Below, piece after piece: positions 46,480 through 56,997 of a stretch of 64,000 nucleotides of DNA. The notes beneath the pieces were generated by a model. That model was given only the letters and a program-made list of their open reading frames with translations, was not told where the DNA came from and did not search any database. Positions within the stretch are counted from its first letter, which is position 1; every line of letters begins with the position of its first letter. Source of the stretch: Spinacia oleracea (Eukaryota; Streptophyta; Magnoliopsida; Caryophyllales; Amaranthaceae); contig NC_079487.1 of NCBI RefSeq assembly GCF_020520425.1, positions 108,410,141-108,474,140 of the forward strand. The letters are read 5' to 3'. The position numbers were made by a program, and so were the translations under genes.

Positions 46480-47400
46480 TATATATATAAAGATGTGATA
46501 AAGTGAAGGGAATCGCGCACTCGCATCCATTCAATTCTTCGTCTCTATCATCGAATCGCCATTACTGTAGAAGTTTTCCGAAGGGTGTTTTCGGAAGCCA
46601 AGAAAGAAAAGGAAGAAGATAAGCCTTGGAAGTTAGGGCAACTTTCGATCATGTGAATCGGCTTTCCTCTAGAGATCGATCGGATTCTTCATACAACAAA
46701 ATCAGATCGAAGTCCCATTAAATTAAAGGTAGCTAGCTAGACTCATCGTTCAAGCAATATTAATGAAAGTCGTTTTTTCTAGGTTCGAAGTCTTGAAACC
46801 ACTGTTCATGGATCTATACCTAACCCCATAAAAGGTTGAATTATTACCCTAAATAGCTTGCGGGTATCTTTTCAATTTTCGTTTTTTTTTTTCAATTATA
46901 AAAATCTTACTTTGTAAATCTACTACTTCCGTCTAGTTTATACTACTTGTAATCTGTACTACTTGATCTGTATACTTGGGTTCACAAGAACAAGTAGTTG
47001 GGACATCCTTGCATGTTAATTGCATGCAATTCATGAAAAATAATTCATTCTACCTAGCAATTCGATCAATTATTCACGTATGCCTTCTACCTAATTTTTT
47101 TTCTTCTTTATTATGCATGATTTCTTTGTTGTTCATGCTATGCATTAATTCATTTACCAAAATCTAATAATCAACTTTGAATATACCTTCTTTGATGCGT
47201 GATTTCTCGAATCCTCATGCTTGATCCAATCAAGAGAATTTCAATTGTCGTTTCTCTATCTCTATAAATACACGTATCCACTCGACACGATCGAACCTCA
47301 ACTCCTTGGATTTTTTGGCTTAGAATACGATTGAGAAGGAGCACTTCTCTCTCTTCCCATAAAGACTACATGCACCGTCTTGGGTGTAGGAAAAAGAATA
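46480..47400 (+). other. Possible non-coding transcript region
   Basis: A TATATATATAAAG box at about 46482-46494 is followed by a less AT-rich leader-like stretch (46505-46735) ending in a possible splice donor (AAAGGTAGC). A second CTATAAATAC box occurs at about 47260-47270 before another such stretch. No protein frame above 63 codons exists. This could be a 5' UTR exon, a non-coding RNA or an old LTR; the sequence does not decide. Confidence 0.25.
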
Positions 47401-48122
47401 TTAGTTTAGGGTTCTTATTCTTCTGATTGGAAATTTATGTTACCATTATTCCAATCACCTAAATTAGATTATATAGAATAATGGCCCTAACTTTGGTGCT
47501 AAGAAAAATCTAAACTAAAGCGACTAACATGGCCAAGCACCTTAAAGAAATCACGACCCTTCATGTGTTTGTGCACTCATGCACGTCAGTCTTTTATCCT
47601 TTTAATTAGCTAGTATACGTGTGTATTTGGGCTTCATATCCGGCCATCATTCTAATTGTATGATCTCGTTCCTACTAATTTGTTATTTATGTGTAACTTT
47701 GTACGTAGGTGGTTTAGTCACGACTAAGTTGTAATAAGCACAATCATCTCATTAAAGTAACTCCCTGGAATATAGGGTTCTAGCTAAACATTTCAATTCG
47801 ATCATATCCCATAGTCTAACTTAATCAATCGGTTACCTCTGTAAAAAAAAGAATTGCAAATCATCAACCGACAAATGACAAAAATCTCGTAAAGTGCATA
47901 TAGAAAAAAAACAAACAAAAAGGATAAAAATGACAAAATTGTTACCTTCGCTTGTTTGCTGACCTTTGTTGCTAGCTATCCGTTAATAATGATCATTTAT
48001 CAATTCTTTGCTTTGTATTGAATTGGATTGTCAATTTAGTGGTATATATACATGTGAACTCTATTGGAGGAGTTTATGTTCAAAGCATTGGTAGAAGTAA
48101 ATAGTTGTCCCTATATCTTCTA
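47401..48122. other. Non-coding interval, no gene seen
   Basis: No feature could be supported. Confidence 0.5.
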
Positions 48123-48435
48123 CTCCCTCCATATTTTTTTAAGAGATACACTTGGTTGGGCACGGGTCTTAAGAAGAATAAAAGAAGTGGGGTTGAGTAG
48201 ATATTTTAATAAATAAGTACATTGGGAACCATGTCCTTTTGAACAGGTGGAGGTGGGGGTGGGGTGGGTGTAGTTGTAAAATTGTTTTTTAATTGGATGG
48301 TGGGTCATAAAGTGTAGTAGATATATTATTTAATTAGGTGATGGGGTTGATAAGTTACCAAAAATGGCAAGTGTATCTCTTAAAAAAATACGACCGGAAA
48401 AGGCAAGTGTATCTCTTGAAAAAATACGGAGGGAG
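48123..48435. mobile_element. Stowaway MITE
   Basis: It starts CTCCCTCCATATTTTTTTAA and ends AAATACGGAGGGAG, flanked by TA on both sides (48121-48122 and 48436-48437). Inner repeats AGAGATACACTTG occur inverted near both ends. It is of the same family as 55921-56245. Confidence 0.9.
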
Positions 48436-48550
48436 TATTCAACTACTACTATAAGCTTTTTTTTTTTTTTTGGCACGTTATACATACATAGTTTCTTCAC
48501 TAAACTATTACTACGTACATACTATACTTTTTTTTAGGGGAACGTAGATA

Positions 48551-48785
48551 CACAATAAGAAATTATACCATTAACGACAGGAAATTCCGTCGCTAATTCC
48601 AATAGTGGCGGGATTTCCCGTCTCAGACCCATTATAGAAGGGGATCGTCATTGATGAAAAATATCGTCGTTTGTGACGGTTGTTCCTTCATTATTTAGTT
48701 GTTAGCCCCGTCACAAAAGATTTTGCGACGGTATATTTGACCCGTCGTTATTAAGTAGTCATTAATAATATAAATTTTTGTAGTG
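48551..48785. mobile_element. CACTA-type miniature element, third and most diverged copy
   Basis: The ends CACAATAAGAAATT and AATTTTTGTAGTG are mutated versions of those at 22080 and 29508. A perfect 3-bp duplication ATA flanks it (48548-48550 and 48786-48788). Confidence 0.8.
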
Positions 48786-49248
48786 ATATTGTATTGTATT
48801 TTCTATTTCACGTTTCACCAGAACATATTAACATTTTCCCTTTTTACTACGGAGTAATAGACAATTATTACTTATTTTAAAATCTTTAAAATATAATGTG
48901 ACTTTTGTATCACTTATCTCTAGATAAAAAGGCATTGGCCCATTCCGGTCCAAGGCATGAGAAGGCGTATCATGAGAAAAGCACCTCACAGACACAAAGT
49001 TATGGGTTGTGATTACTTGTGAACTATGTCAAATCCAAAAGAACGATAAGACATAACACGACATGCACAGACCGACATGAATGCATATAGGGTTGGCTTG
49101 GGCTTGGGCTTGTGCCGTGCGTGAATTCTCTTTTTAAAATTTTCAACACGATACAACACGTAATTAGTTAACTTGGCATGGTTCGGACCTATTCAGGTTC
49201 AAGTCAGCCAATTTGACATGAGTCATAGGCTCACAGCCACACCCATCC
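48786..49248. other. Non-coding interval, no gene seen
   Basis: GC-richer words near 49095-49240 suggest an old hAT-like remnant, without clear ends. Confidence 0.4.
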
Positions 49249-49622
49249 AATGGCGGATCTTAGTTGGTGTTGGGGTGGGCCTCCCCCGCCCGGTCACCCC
49301 CCCCCCCCACCGAAAATTTTTATAGTATATTTTTAGTTACGACTCCCATAAAATTTGTGTATAATTGTATAATTATATAGTATATTGCTACCAATTGCTT
49401 GTTGGTTCAGTGGTGATTAGGCCTGAACTTGGTAGGGAGAACCCGTGTTCGATCTCCCTCAACAACAATTGGGAGGGGACTGAAACCTATCCACCCAGAA
49501 TTAGACCCGAATCCGGATTAGCCAAAAGGTGAACCGAGTGCTAACTCCAAAAAAAAAATAGTATATTACTTAATTTTTTTCTACAGGCCACCCTCGCAAA
49601 ACTTTTCAAGATCCGCCCCTGT
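49249..49622. mobile_element. hAT-like MITE containing a SINE
   Basis: The ends carry GGCGGATCTT and, reversed, GGGGCGGATCTTG, with an 8-bp target duplication ACCCATCC/ACCCATCT (49241-49248 and 49623-49630). The interior, apart from the SINE, matches the element at 8085-8254 in reverse. A run of 12 C near 49300 lies inside. Confidence 0.75.
49387..49557 (+). mobile_element. tRNA-derived SINE
   Basis: It has an A-box-like TGGTTCAGTGGTGATTAGG and a B-box-like CCGTGTTCGATCTCC about 35 bp apart (an internal pol III promoter), and a short A-tail. It is flanked by a perfect 10-bp duplication ATAGTATATT (49377-49386 and 49557-49566). It inserted into the hAT-like MITE; the sister MITE at 8085 lacks it. 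Confidence 0.85.
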
Positions 49623-49734
49623 ACCCATCTTTATCTTAAGATACACATCCGGTTTGTTAAAACCAACTAATGAGTTACCACTTGCCACGTTATGTAAATG
49701 TAACAGTCGACATTAAAATTAATGCGTTGTACAA

Positions 49735-50117
49735 TAATGGACATAAGAAAAAAGAAAAATACAGCTGATTGATATATACGTACCTACTCAAGAAATTTCA
49801 AACCCGGCTACATGGGCAGGCCGCGGGCCAGGATAAAATTATTCAATGATTGTTTTGGTTTTGGAGTTTTGGACATGATATAGTGATATCTCTTCGTTTG
49901 GACTTGCCTAGAAATGTGGATGCTAAATGGACATAAGAAAAAAGAAAAATACAGCTGACTGATATATTCGTACCTACTCAAGAAATTTCAAACCCGGTTA
50001 TATGGGCGGGCCGCGGGCCAGGATAAAATTATTTAATGATTGTTTTGGTTTTGGAGTTTTGGACATGATATAGTGATATCTCTTCGTTTGGACTTGCCTA
50101 TAAATGTGGATGCTAAT
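49735..50117. repeat. Tandem duplication, period 190 bp, two copies
   Basis: The segment starting ATGGACATAAGAAAAAAGAA at 49737 recurs at 49927 with only a handful of substitutions through GGATGCTAA. It is non-coding, and the few differences mean the duplication is recent. Confidence 0.95.
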
Positions 50118-50456
50118 GAAAAGTCTCCATTTTTAATTTTCCGGTATTTTACGATGGCTACGTATCAATTTTAGCCATTATAAATTCTTTATATTTTGAT
50201 ATATGACACCTATATCGTTTATTTATTTATTTTTACCTGACTTTTAAAGAAAATAATAAATTAAAATTAGAAAGTAATTAGCTTCTATGAATAGTTGATA
50301 TAAATTTTTTTTTTTAAAAAGCTTCCATGAATAGTTTTTTCCACTTTTTTTAAGGAAGATCTAAACAGTTAGTAGATTTTATGTATAATATGTTTTGAAC
50401 GTAAAAGGATTATGATGGGTTGGGGAGATGATGAATGAATGATGGATGATAATGGT
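50118..50456. other. Non-coding interval, no gene seen
   Basis: It is AT-rich and leads into the microsatellite. GATGATAATGGTATTGATTA at its right end is repeated at 51836-51856 beyond the inserted elements. Confidence 0.6.
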
Positions 50457-50486
50457 ATTGATTATTATTATTATTATTATTATTAT
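50457..50486. repeat. (TTA)n microsatellite, left flank of copy 3
   Basis: About 27 bp of ATT/TTA directly abuts the element 3' end. Confidence 0.95.
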
Positions 50487-51673
50487 GGGAAACCATCAAA
50501 ACGTTACAAGCTTAACAAGCTACAAAGATCAAGTAAATTACAAGAAGTTGGAGGGGAGCCGAGATACAATCTGGGCCCCCACTCCTCTAGCTATGGCGAA
50601 CCCGATCCTGCTGAAAATGTGGGCAGCTGCCCGTGCCCCAATGTCTTGAGCCCTAGAGTACGCCTGGACCCGCTTCAGTAACGAAACAGCACCTTTCTCT
50701 AATTCTCCCAAAGAAGAGAAGGAAAAAGGAAAGAAACCGTAACCCAAAGCCCTACAACGTGCCGCATACTTATCCTGCTTCCGCTGCGCTGCAACCGCCA
50801 CAACCCGACCCGGAACGAAGTCTGACAACCCAGATTGCGTCATGGGGGAAGACCCAGTCAAGTCAACACACACATCGACACCGCCATCCCAAGAATAAAG
50901 CAATATATCTGCAGGACGAAGAGCTCCATTACTCTCACTAGTCAGCCCAACATTAACCTCCTTGCGAGCAGAAATCCCCGACCGATAGCAAATATCCAAA
51001 AGGGTATCACGAACAACATTATGCCGATGTTTAATACCCACAGTCCCAGCACATGACACGGCATGATCCCCATAAATGTCCCCATCGAAAACCCGAGAGC
51101 AAGCAGAACAAGGCGCCGAATCAGAGAACAACGGAATACCCAACCGATAGCAAAGAACCGAACGATAAGTCTTACCGTTCATAGTCTGGCCCAAACCCGA
51201 GATGGGGACTGCCCGCAACCAAGCTGAGGAGGAATCCCCCTGCTGTGATTTCCATAGGGCAACATGACGGGAAGATAAGGAGTGGGTGGATTCCGCATCA
51301 GCAGTAACCTTCGTGAAATATATGTCTGCCAATTTCTTCATGAGAGTGGGGGCAGCGATCTCACTAGGGCTACTCATAAGGTCGGTCTCCACGGTCCTAT
51401 TGAAAAGACCAAGAGCCTCATCAAAGGCCGACCCTGGACCATCAACACCTGAACGCCGAAGAAGCGAATCCTGCAAACCAGAAGACTGCAAACGGGATGC
51501 AAGAAAAGCATAATGCCGAACATCACCAGCTGAATAAACACCCAATCCTCCATAAGAATAAGGCAAGGTAGCAAGACGCCATTGCCAGTCACCGAACCCA
51601 GGTCCCGAAGCAGTCACGATACGCTCTAAAGAAGCCCGAAGAGCCAAATCAAACGATAATTGGGCCAAAACGA
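50487..51673 (-). mobile_element. (TTA)n-associated non-LTR element, copy 3, 5'-truncated
   Basis: It has the same 3' end as copies 1, 2 and 4. The 5' end breaks at the GGCCCAATT codons equivalent to about 18300 of copy 2. Seven bases (about 51667-51673) that are in neither copy 2 nor the microsatellite separate it from the next (TTA)n run, consistent with untemplated addition at 5' joining. Confidence 0.85.
50538..51672 (-). pseudogene. C-terminal part of the retroelement protein, open (CCHC and nuclease-like)
   Basis: About 377 codons are uninterrupted, from the AQLSFDLALRASLERIV segment to the shared C-terminus SRLPSNFL. It includes the C-X2-C-X11-H-X4-C knuckle and the RHNVVRD, RPADILLYSW and CVDL nuclease-like block. 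It has no start codon of its own; the apparent N-terminal poly-Asn is the microsatellite read in frame. The intact frame makes it the best copy from which to read the C-terminal domain. Confidence 0.85.

Positions 51674-51711
<38 letters not shown>
51674..51711. repeat. (TTA)n microsatellite between copies 3 and 4
   Basis: About 38 bp of TAT/TTA. Confidence 0.95.
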
Positions 51712-51712
<1 letters not shown>

Positions 51713-51836
51713 GGGAAAACACCAAAACGTTACAAGCTTAACAAGCTACAAAGATCAAGTGAACTACAAGAAGTTGGAGGGGAGCCGAGAAACAATCTGG
51801 GCCCCCACTCCTCTAGCTATGGGCCCCACTCTTCTA
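51713..51836 (-). mobile_element. (TTA)n-associated non-LTR element, copy 4, 3' stub only
   Basis: Only about the last 110 bp of the element (GAAAACACCAAAACGTTACA onward) is present, then a partial repeat of GGGCCCCACTC and the flank. It is a strongly 5'-truncated insertion. Confidence 0.85.
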
Positions 51837-51849
51837 GATGATAATGGTA

Positions 51850-51898
51850 TTTGATTATTATTATTATTATTACTATTATTATTTTTATTTTTATTTTT
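51850..51898. repeat. (ATT)n-rich tract, right flank of copies 3 and 4
   Basis: ATT repeats with interruptions follow GATGATAATGGTATTTGATT. Confidence 0.85.
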
Positions 51899-52282
51899 TG
51901 ACATAGGCGTATTTGATTATTATTGTGGGTTTGAGAGGTTTGCATATCTTGCTTTTTGATGAGGAGGTTTGCAAATCTGATAACCCTGCTTGTTTTTTTT
52001 TTTTTTCCTTTTTATCCCATTGATTGTTTATAAATTATAGAGTGCTTGTAAACCAGAAACTTTTTCCCTTTATATTTTTTTTTAAAAAAAAGAGATTTTG
52101 TTGTTAAATAAATAAACCATCAGGTCTATCCTTAAATTTGAAGGGTTGAGATTGAGTGAAATTATGATATGCTCCTGTTTTATTGTAGTCATTTTATCAT
52201 TGAAAAACCTTCTTTTAATTTCAATTATACTAAAAATATGTACTTCGTAATTAGGTTCATATGTAAATACAAAATGTCTTGG
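51899..52282. other. Non-coding interval, no gene seen
   Basis: It contains T- and A-runs only. Confidence 0.5.
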
Positions 52283-52562
52283 ACGTACCTAATAACTTTC
52301 ACCTATTTTTTTTTGTAACTTTTAGTACTACGTATGTGTTAATTAACTTATATATTATATTAAAGAAAAACTTGATAGACAAACATTTTAAAATGTTAAC
52401 GATTTATTTTATACATTATTAGTTATTTAGAATAAATAATTTTTTGTTATAATGAAAAATATTATCATTAAAAAATAGATAACTTTTACTCATCTAAGAA
52501 TAATTTGTTAATCATTTTTGAGTTAACTTTTACTCTAGTGTTCAATATTTATTGTACAACCT
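52283..52562. mobile_element. Dispersed MITE-like repeat, second copy (one end degraded)
   Basis: The interior matches 31344-31660 and 59187-59471. The right end GTTCAATATTTATTGTACAA is recognisable; the left end is not. Confidence 0.4.
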
Positions 52563-52619
52563 GTCAGAAAAAAAATAAAAAATTGTACAACACTTTTTTT
52601 TTCCGCAAACAAACTATTA

Positions 52620-52900
52620 ATTACTTAAACATCAACAACAACAACATCGGTTCAAGTTAACCCTCTTTTAGGAAGGGTTTGTTACAATGGTATCAGTAAT
52701 TCAGTACCACCATAATAGTTGCACAAGTCATCTAGAAGTATCTTTTTACAAAACAAAGGAGGTTGGGTTACAATAGTCATTTGGCACATTACATCCTTGC
52801 TCTTCCTTGCTTCCTTAGCCTTGGCATCAGCTAACTTATTTGCCTCCCGTCCCTCGAACCTGAGCTTAGTTCTTGACTTCTTGTCATAAGAATTCGTACA
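52620..52900 (-). pseudogene. LINE RNase H C-terminal fragment
   Basis: On minus the frame contains FEGREANKLADAKAKEARKS, the REANxLADxxAKEAR pattern that ends the RNase H domain of plant L1 polyproteins, followed by a typical short tail (TQPPLFCKKILLDDL). The rest of the LINE is missing. Confidence 0.65.
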
Positions 52901-53323
52901 CCTCTTATAAATAAGAATTTGGGATGTAAATAAGAAAATTGAATAAATGATTAAAAGTAAGCTCAAACTAATGTTGCACTCGTAAAATCAAAACAATTTG
53001 TTTACTCCGTAATAATTATCACTCGTATTTCATAAATCGTCTTTTTGAATTAACTAGTTTAGTTAACTTTTCTCACATCTCATATCCACTTAATTTATTA
53101 ATAAACAATAATTTCCTTTTTATTTCCGTGAAAATTGAGGTCGTCGCAGGCACCGACGCATCTAACAGGTCGCCCACCCCATCCCCAGAATTTGTACTAT
53201 TATTAGTTTCTTGGTCGTGAATTCTGGCTTCAGTAAATAATTTTCCGCATATGTCTAATTTTTCTTTTTACAAAAAATTTCTGCCAATTTAGTTTATGAA
53301 ACTAGTATTTAATGAAAATGGTA

Positions 53324-54967
53324 CTCCCTCCGTCCCGGAATACTCGACCCGGTTTGACCGGCACAGAGTTTAAGGGACTTGAATTAACTTATTTAATTTA
53401 ATAGGTAGTACTCCCTCCATTCCTTTTTGTTCTTCACATTTCCTTTTTTAGCATTTCTTTTTATTCTTCCCCTACTGAATCTTTACTATTTTTGGCCATA
53501 GTTTTTTTTACCAATTTACCCTAAGATTCCCCACTATTTACCAAAAAACCTTAAGATTCTACCCTTTTTCCACCCTCTTTTTCCCCACCACCCTTATTTA
53601 ATTAATTTCCCATCCCCCATAACCCCACCCCACTACCGTCACTTTCACTCTCTCTCACCTCTCTGATTTCTCTCTCTCTTCATTTCCTTACTCTGTTTCT
53701 CTCCTCCTCTCATTTTCACTCTCCTCCAAAACATCTCTTTGTTCTTCAGAGATCTGGAATTGAGATCGCCGCCACCACTACAACCAAACCTCCGCCGCCG
53801 CCGCCCTCCATTGAAGTTGTAGAATACGAAAAAATGGCTTTAGATGGTGAAATTCGACCATAAAAACTCTAGATCTAGAGTTTTCATGGTCGAATTTGAC
53901 CTCTAAATCCTTAAAATCGTGAGTGATAGTAAGGATCAAGTGGGTCTTTATTTATTTTTGTGTATTTTATTTGTCGAATTTTCTGGGCAAATTTTTTTGT
54001 CGATTTTTCTGGTTGAATTTGGTCGAATTTCTCGGTTGATTTTCGTCGAATTTTTGGGTTAATTTTGGTCGATTTTTTGGCTGAGTTTTTGGGTTGAATT
54101 TGGTCGATTTTTGGGTTAAATTTGGTCGAATTTGTGGTTGATTTTGGGTTGAATTTGTTCATATTTCTGGGTTGAAGTTTGCTCGATTTTTGGTTGAATT
54201 TGTTCGAGTTTCTGGGTTGAATTTGTTAGATTTTGGGTTGAATTTGTTGTTCGATTTTCTGGGTTGAATTTGCTCGATTTTCATGGTTGAATTTGGGTGT
54301 TTTTTTTGTTGAATTTGCTCGATTTTTTGTCGAACTTCTGGTTCGAATTTTTTTCCGAATTTGGTCAAATCTTCTGGTTCGAATTTTTTGATTTTTGTTC
54401 TTTTCATGGTTTGAATTTTTTTATCTTTTGATTTTTTCCAAATCTTTTGGTTGATTTTTTCTGGTTCGAATTTTTTATTTTTCTGATTCGAAGTTTCTGG
54501 GTTGATTTTTTTCTGGTTCGAATTTGGTCAAAATATCTCCCATATATCTTATTTTTTTAATATTTTCTCTCACTTAACTTTATTTTAAAATATATAAACT
54601 CGATCTTATTCCCAATCATTATTCTTACACCCAATCATTACTCATATCCCAATACAAACCAAGATTCAGTTTCTTAAACCACACCCAACATTCTTTAGGG
54701 GAAGAACAAAATGGAATGGAGGGAGTAGTTGATGTGGGGTATTATTTTAATGTAGTTAGTGGGAAATGTGTAAAGAAGTAGGGTTGGGGGAGAGTAGGGG
54801 TTGAATTTTTAATTATTTTTTGTATGGAGTATGGGGTAGGTGGGTTAATAGGGGTGGAGTGAGAAATAATATAATATTGTTAGAATATTTCCATTTTTAG
54901 AAACAGGTCAAGTATTAAGGGACGACCCGATAAGGAAAACAGGTCAAGTATTCCGGAACGGAGGGAG
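53324..54967. mobile_element. Stowaway MITE split by a nested element
   Basis: It starts CTCCCTCCGTCCCGGAATAC and ends CCGGAACGGAGGGAG, flanked by TA (53322-53323 and 54968-54969). Its two halves (53324-53410 and 54728-54967) together match the intact element at 27830-28156 in reverse; the interruption is the element at 53411-54725. Confidence 0.9.
53411..54725. mobile_element. Nested Stowaway-like element, 1.3 kb, with a GGTTGAATTTGGTCGA repeat
   Basis: Its ends CTCCCTCCATTCCTTTTTGT and AACAAAATGGAATGGAGGGAG are inverted repeats flanked by TA (53409-53410 and 54726-54727), which exactly splits the outer Stowaway. It is long for a MITE. The left part has a CT-rich leader-like tract (53640-53740). 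The right part (53960-54530) is an irregular tandem array of words such as TTGGGTTGAATTTGTTCGAT. No transposase is present. Confidence 0.85.
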
Positions 54968-54969
54968 TA

Positions 54970-55920
54970 CTACGCATGAATGTAAAATCACGGAGAATGT
55001 CATTATACCAACGTTTTAATATTATATTAGTACGGAGCAATACGTATTACAATATTATTTACTCCGTAGTAAAATCATGAAGTGCGTATTATATAAATTA
55101 CCTAGTGTATAACTTCATACGAAGTACGTACTCCATCTTTTTCTGTGAAAATATAACATCACTCAGTTTGATATCGGCCCACCCTATTATTACGATCCCG
55201 AATCTGTACTAGTCACAGGTTCTACCATGTATATATTTGTTAGAGTTTATTAATTACAATTAACCTATTAATTATTATGATAATGAATGTAACTGAATAA
55301 AAAGTGTTAGATGCAGTTAGCCTATTATGAAGATATAATTCCCTTTTGTAACAGAATTCAAGCTAGGTCTTTCGTCCAAAGTTTATAAAAAATATCAATA
55401 ATGAACGCGCGCGGTGTATTATTCGTTGTTTTGGCAGCCGACGTGCAACAATAAGTCAGCAATATAATTTAATGGACAACAGAGGTGTTGCATTTTGCAG
55501 GAACGTGTAACGTTCTTCAGCTCCAACAAAAATAAAATGTACGTTGCTCAGCAGTGCATGCATTACGTTTTTGCAGAAATGGAAAGAGACCCTTAAAAGT
55601 TTTGGTCCTAAAATATCAATTACTCATTACAAAAGATCCGTTGAAAGGGATCGTTTAACAACCTTCCGCTTCGCCACGTCTTTCAAATTTAACCGTCCGT
55701 AATACTTCGTACCAATCACAAGTCCAAAAGCCAATTACGAATTCAAATTACACTGTTACTGCCGTGCGGTTCAAAATCTCTTTTTGTCTTTTGTTTTAAT
55801 TTTTGCCAATTCATTATGTTCTTCAATCTTGGATCTCATCTTCATTACGTGTAGCAATGAACACTTCATAATATAGCTTTTACGGTTTTGTTTTTTTCAC
55901 CTAATTCTTATTGGTTATTA
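54970..55920. other. Non-coding interval, no gene seen
   Basis: No coding or repeat feature could be supported. Confidence 0.5.
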
Positions 55921-56245
55921 TTCCCTCTGTATTTATTTAAGAGATACACTTGGCCGGGCACGAGTATTAAGAAAAAGAATTGAATGAAATAAAATAATAA
56001 AGCAAGTGGGGGTGAGTAGATATTTTAATAAGTAAATAAGTAGGGACCATGTCATTTTGGTGGGTTGGGAGGTGGGGTGAGTTTATAAAATTATTTATTT
56101 AATAGGATGGTGGGTCATAGGATAAATTAGATGTATTATTTAATTAGATGATGGGGTTGATAAGTTACTAAAAATGGCAAGTGTATCTCTTAAATAAATA
56201 CGGCCGGAAAAAACAAGTGTATTCCTTAAATAAATACGGAGGGAG
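55921..56245. mobile_element. Stowaway MITE (same family as 48123-48435)
   Basis: It starts TTCCCTCTGTATTTATTTAA and ends AAATACGGAGGGAG with TA on both sides (55919-55920 and 56246-56247). Confidence 0.85.
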
Positions 56246-56997
56246 TATATCAAATCAGAGAAATCAGACCAAACCAAAAGATTCATGCTAGACCAAACTA
56301 AAAATAACAAAAAGCACCCAAAACAAACATTCATATCAGAACACACCGGAAAAATCAGACCAATGCAAGAAATAGACCATATCAGGTGAACTGGTGAAGT
56401 GAACAAAGCCTACGTAGTAAGAAATCGTAGCCGTATAAACTGTTCCAAATTTGACCCTAACGTTTATAATCGAATGATAAGGCTGTAATTAGAAGCCAAA
56501 CGTGTAGCAAGGAACACTTTACATTAGCTAGTTTAAACTTTAAGATATCTACTCTACACCGTATCTACTACGAGTATCTAGTTAGTTATTTTATTTGTCA
56601 CATATCTAAACCGTATCTAAGCGAGTATTATTTCAGATTTGAAACAAAAACAGTTTCGCAATCAATGCCTCCCTCCCCATAAATAAAACAAAAAGACTAT
56701 CATTTTCTTTAATTTTGTCCAAGTCCTACCAACAATGGAAATGGCTGTTGTCGATCCCATACAAAAACCTACTGTCATTATCTAGATAATGTCATCTTCA
56801 TCATTTTTTCCCCACCATAATCAAAGATTTAAGAGCGTTGTCGTATACAACATATGTGTAAAATTAAATTCAGTGGCAATGACGGAAAGACAACAGACAA
56901 TTTAGAAGGTCCAAGAACACAGTATAAAGATAATGGTGTAGCGTAGAAAAAAGATAGTTAGAGTGTGTTCTATTTACCCGACTTTCACTTATCTTAA
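56246..56997. other. Non-coding interval, no gene seen
   Basis: A short irregular repeat of GACCAAAC/ATCAGA words lies at about 56250-56400. No gene was recognised. Confidence 0.5.

Noticed and set aside
49380-49460. A functional tRNA gene
   Set aside because: Box A and B motifs are present, but there is no cloverleaf; the A-tail and target duplication show it is a SINE.
51660-51725. Poly-Asn N-terminus on the copy 3 protein frame
   Set aside because: It is the (TTA)n microsatellite read in frame; the real element sequence begins at about 51672.
53911-54407. Lys/Asn/Pro-rich frames on minus
   Set aside because: They are translations of the GGTTGAATTTGGTCGA array in the nested element.
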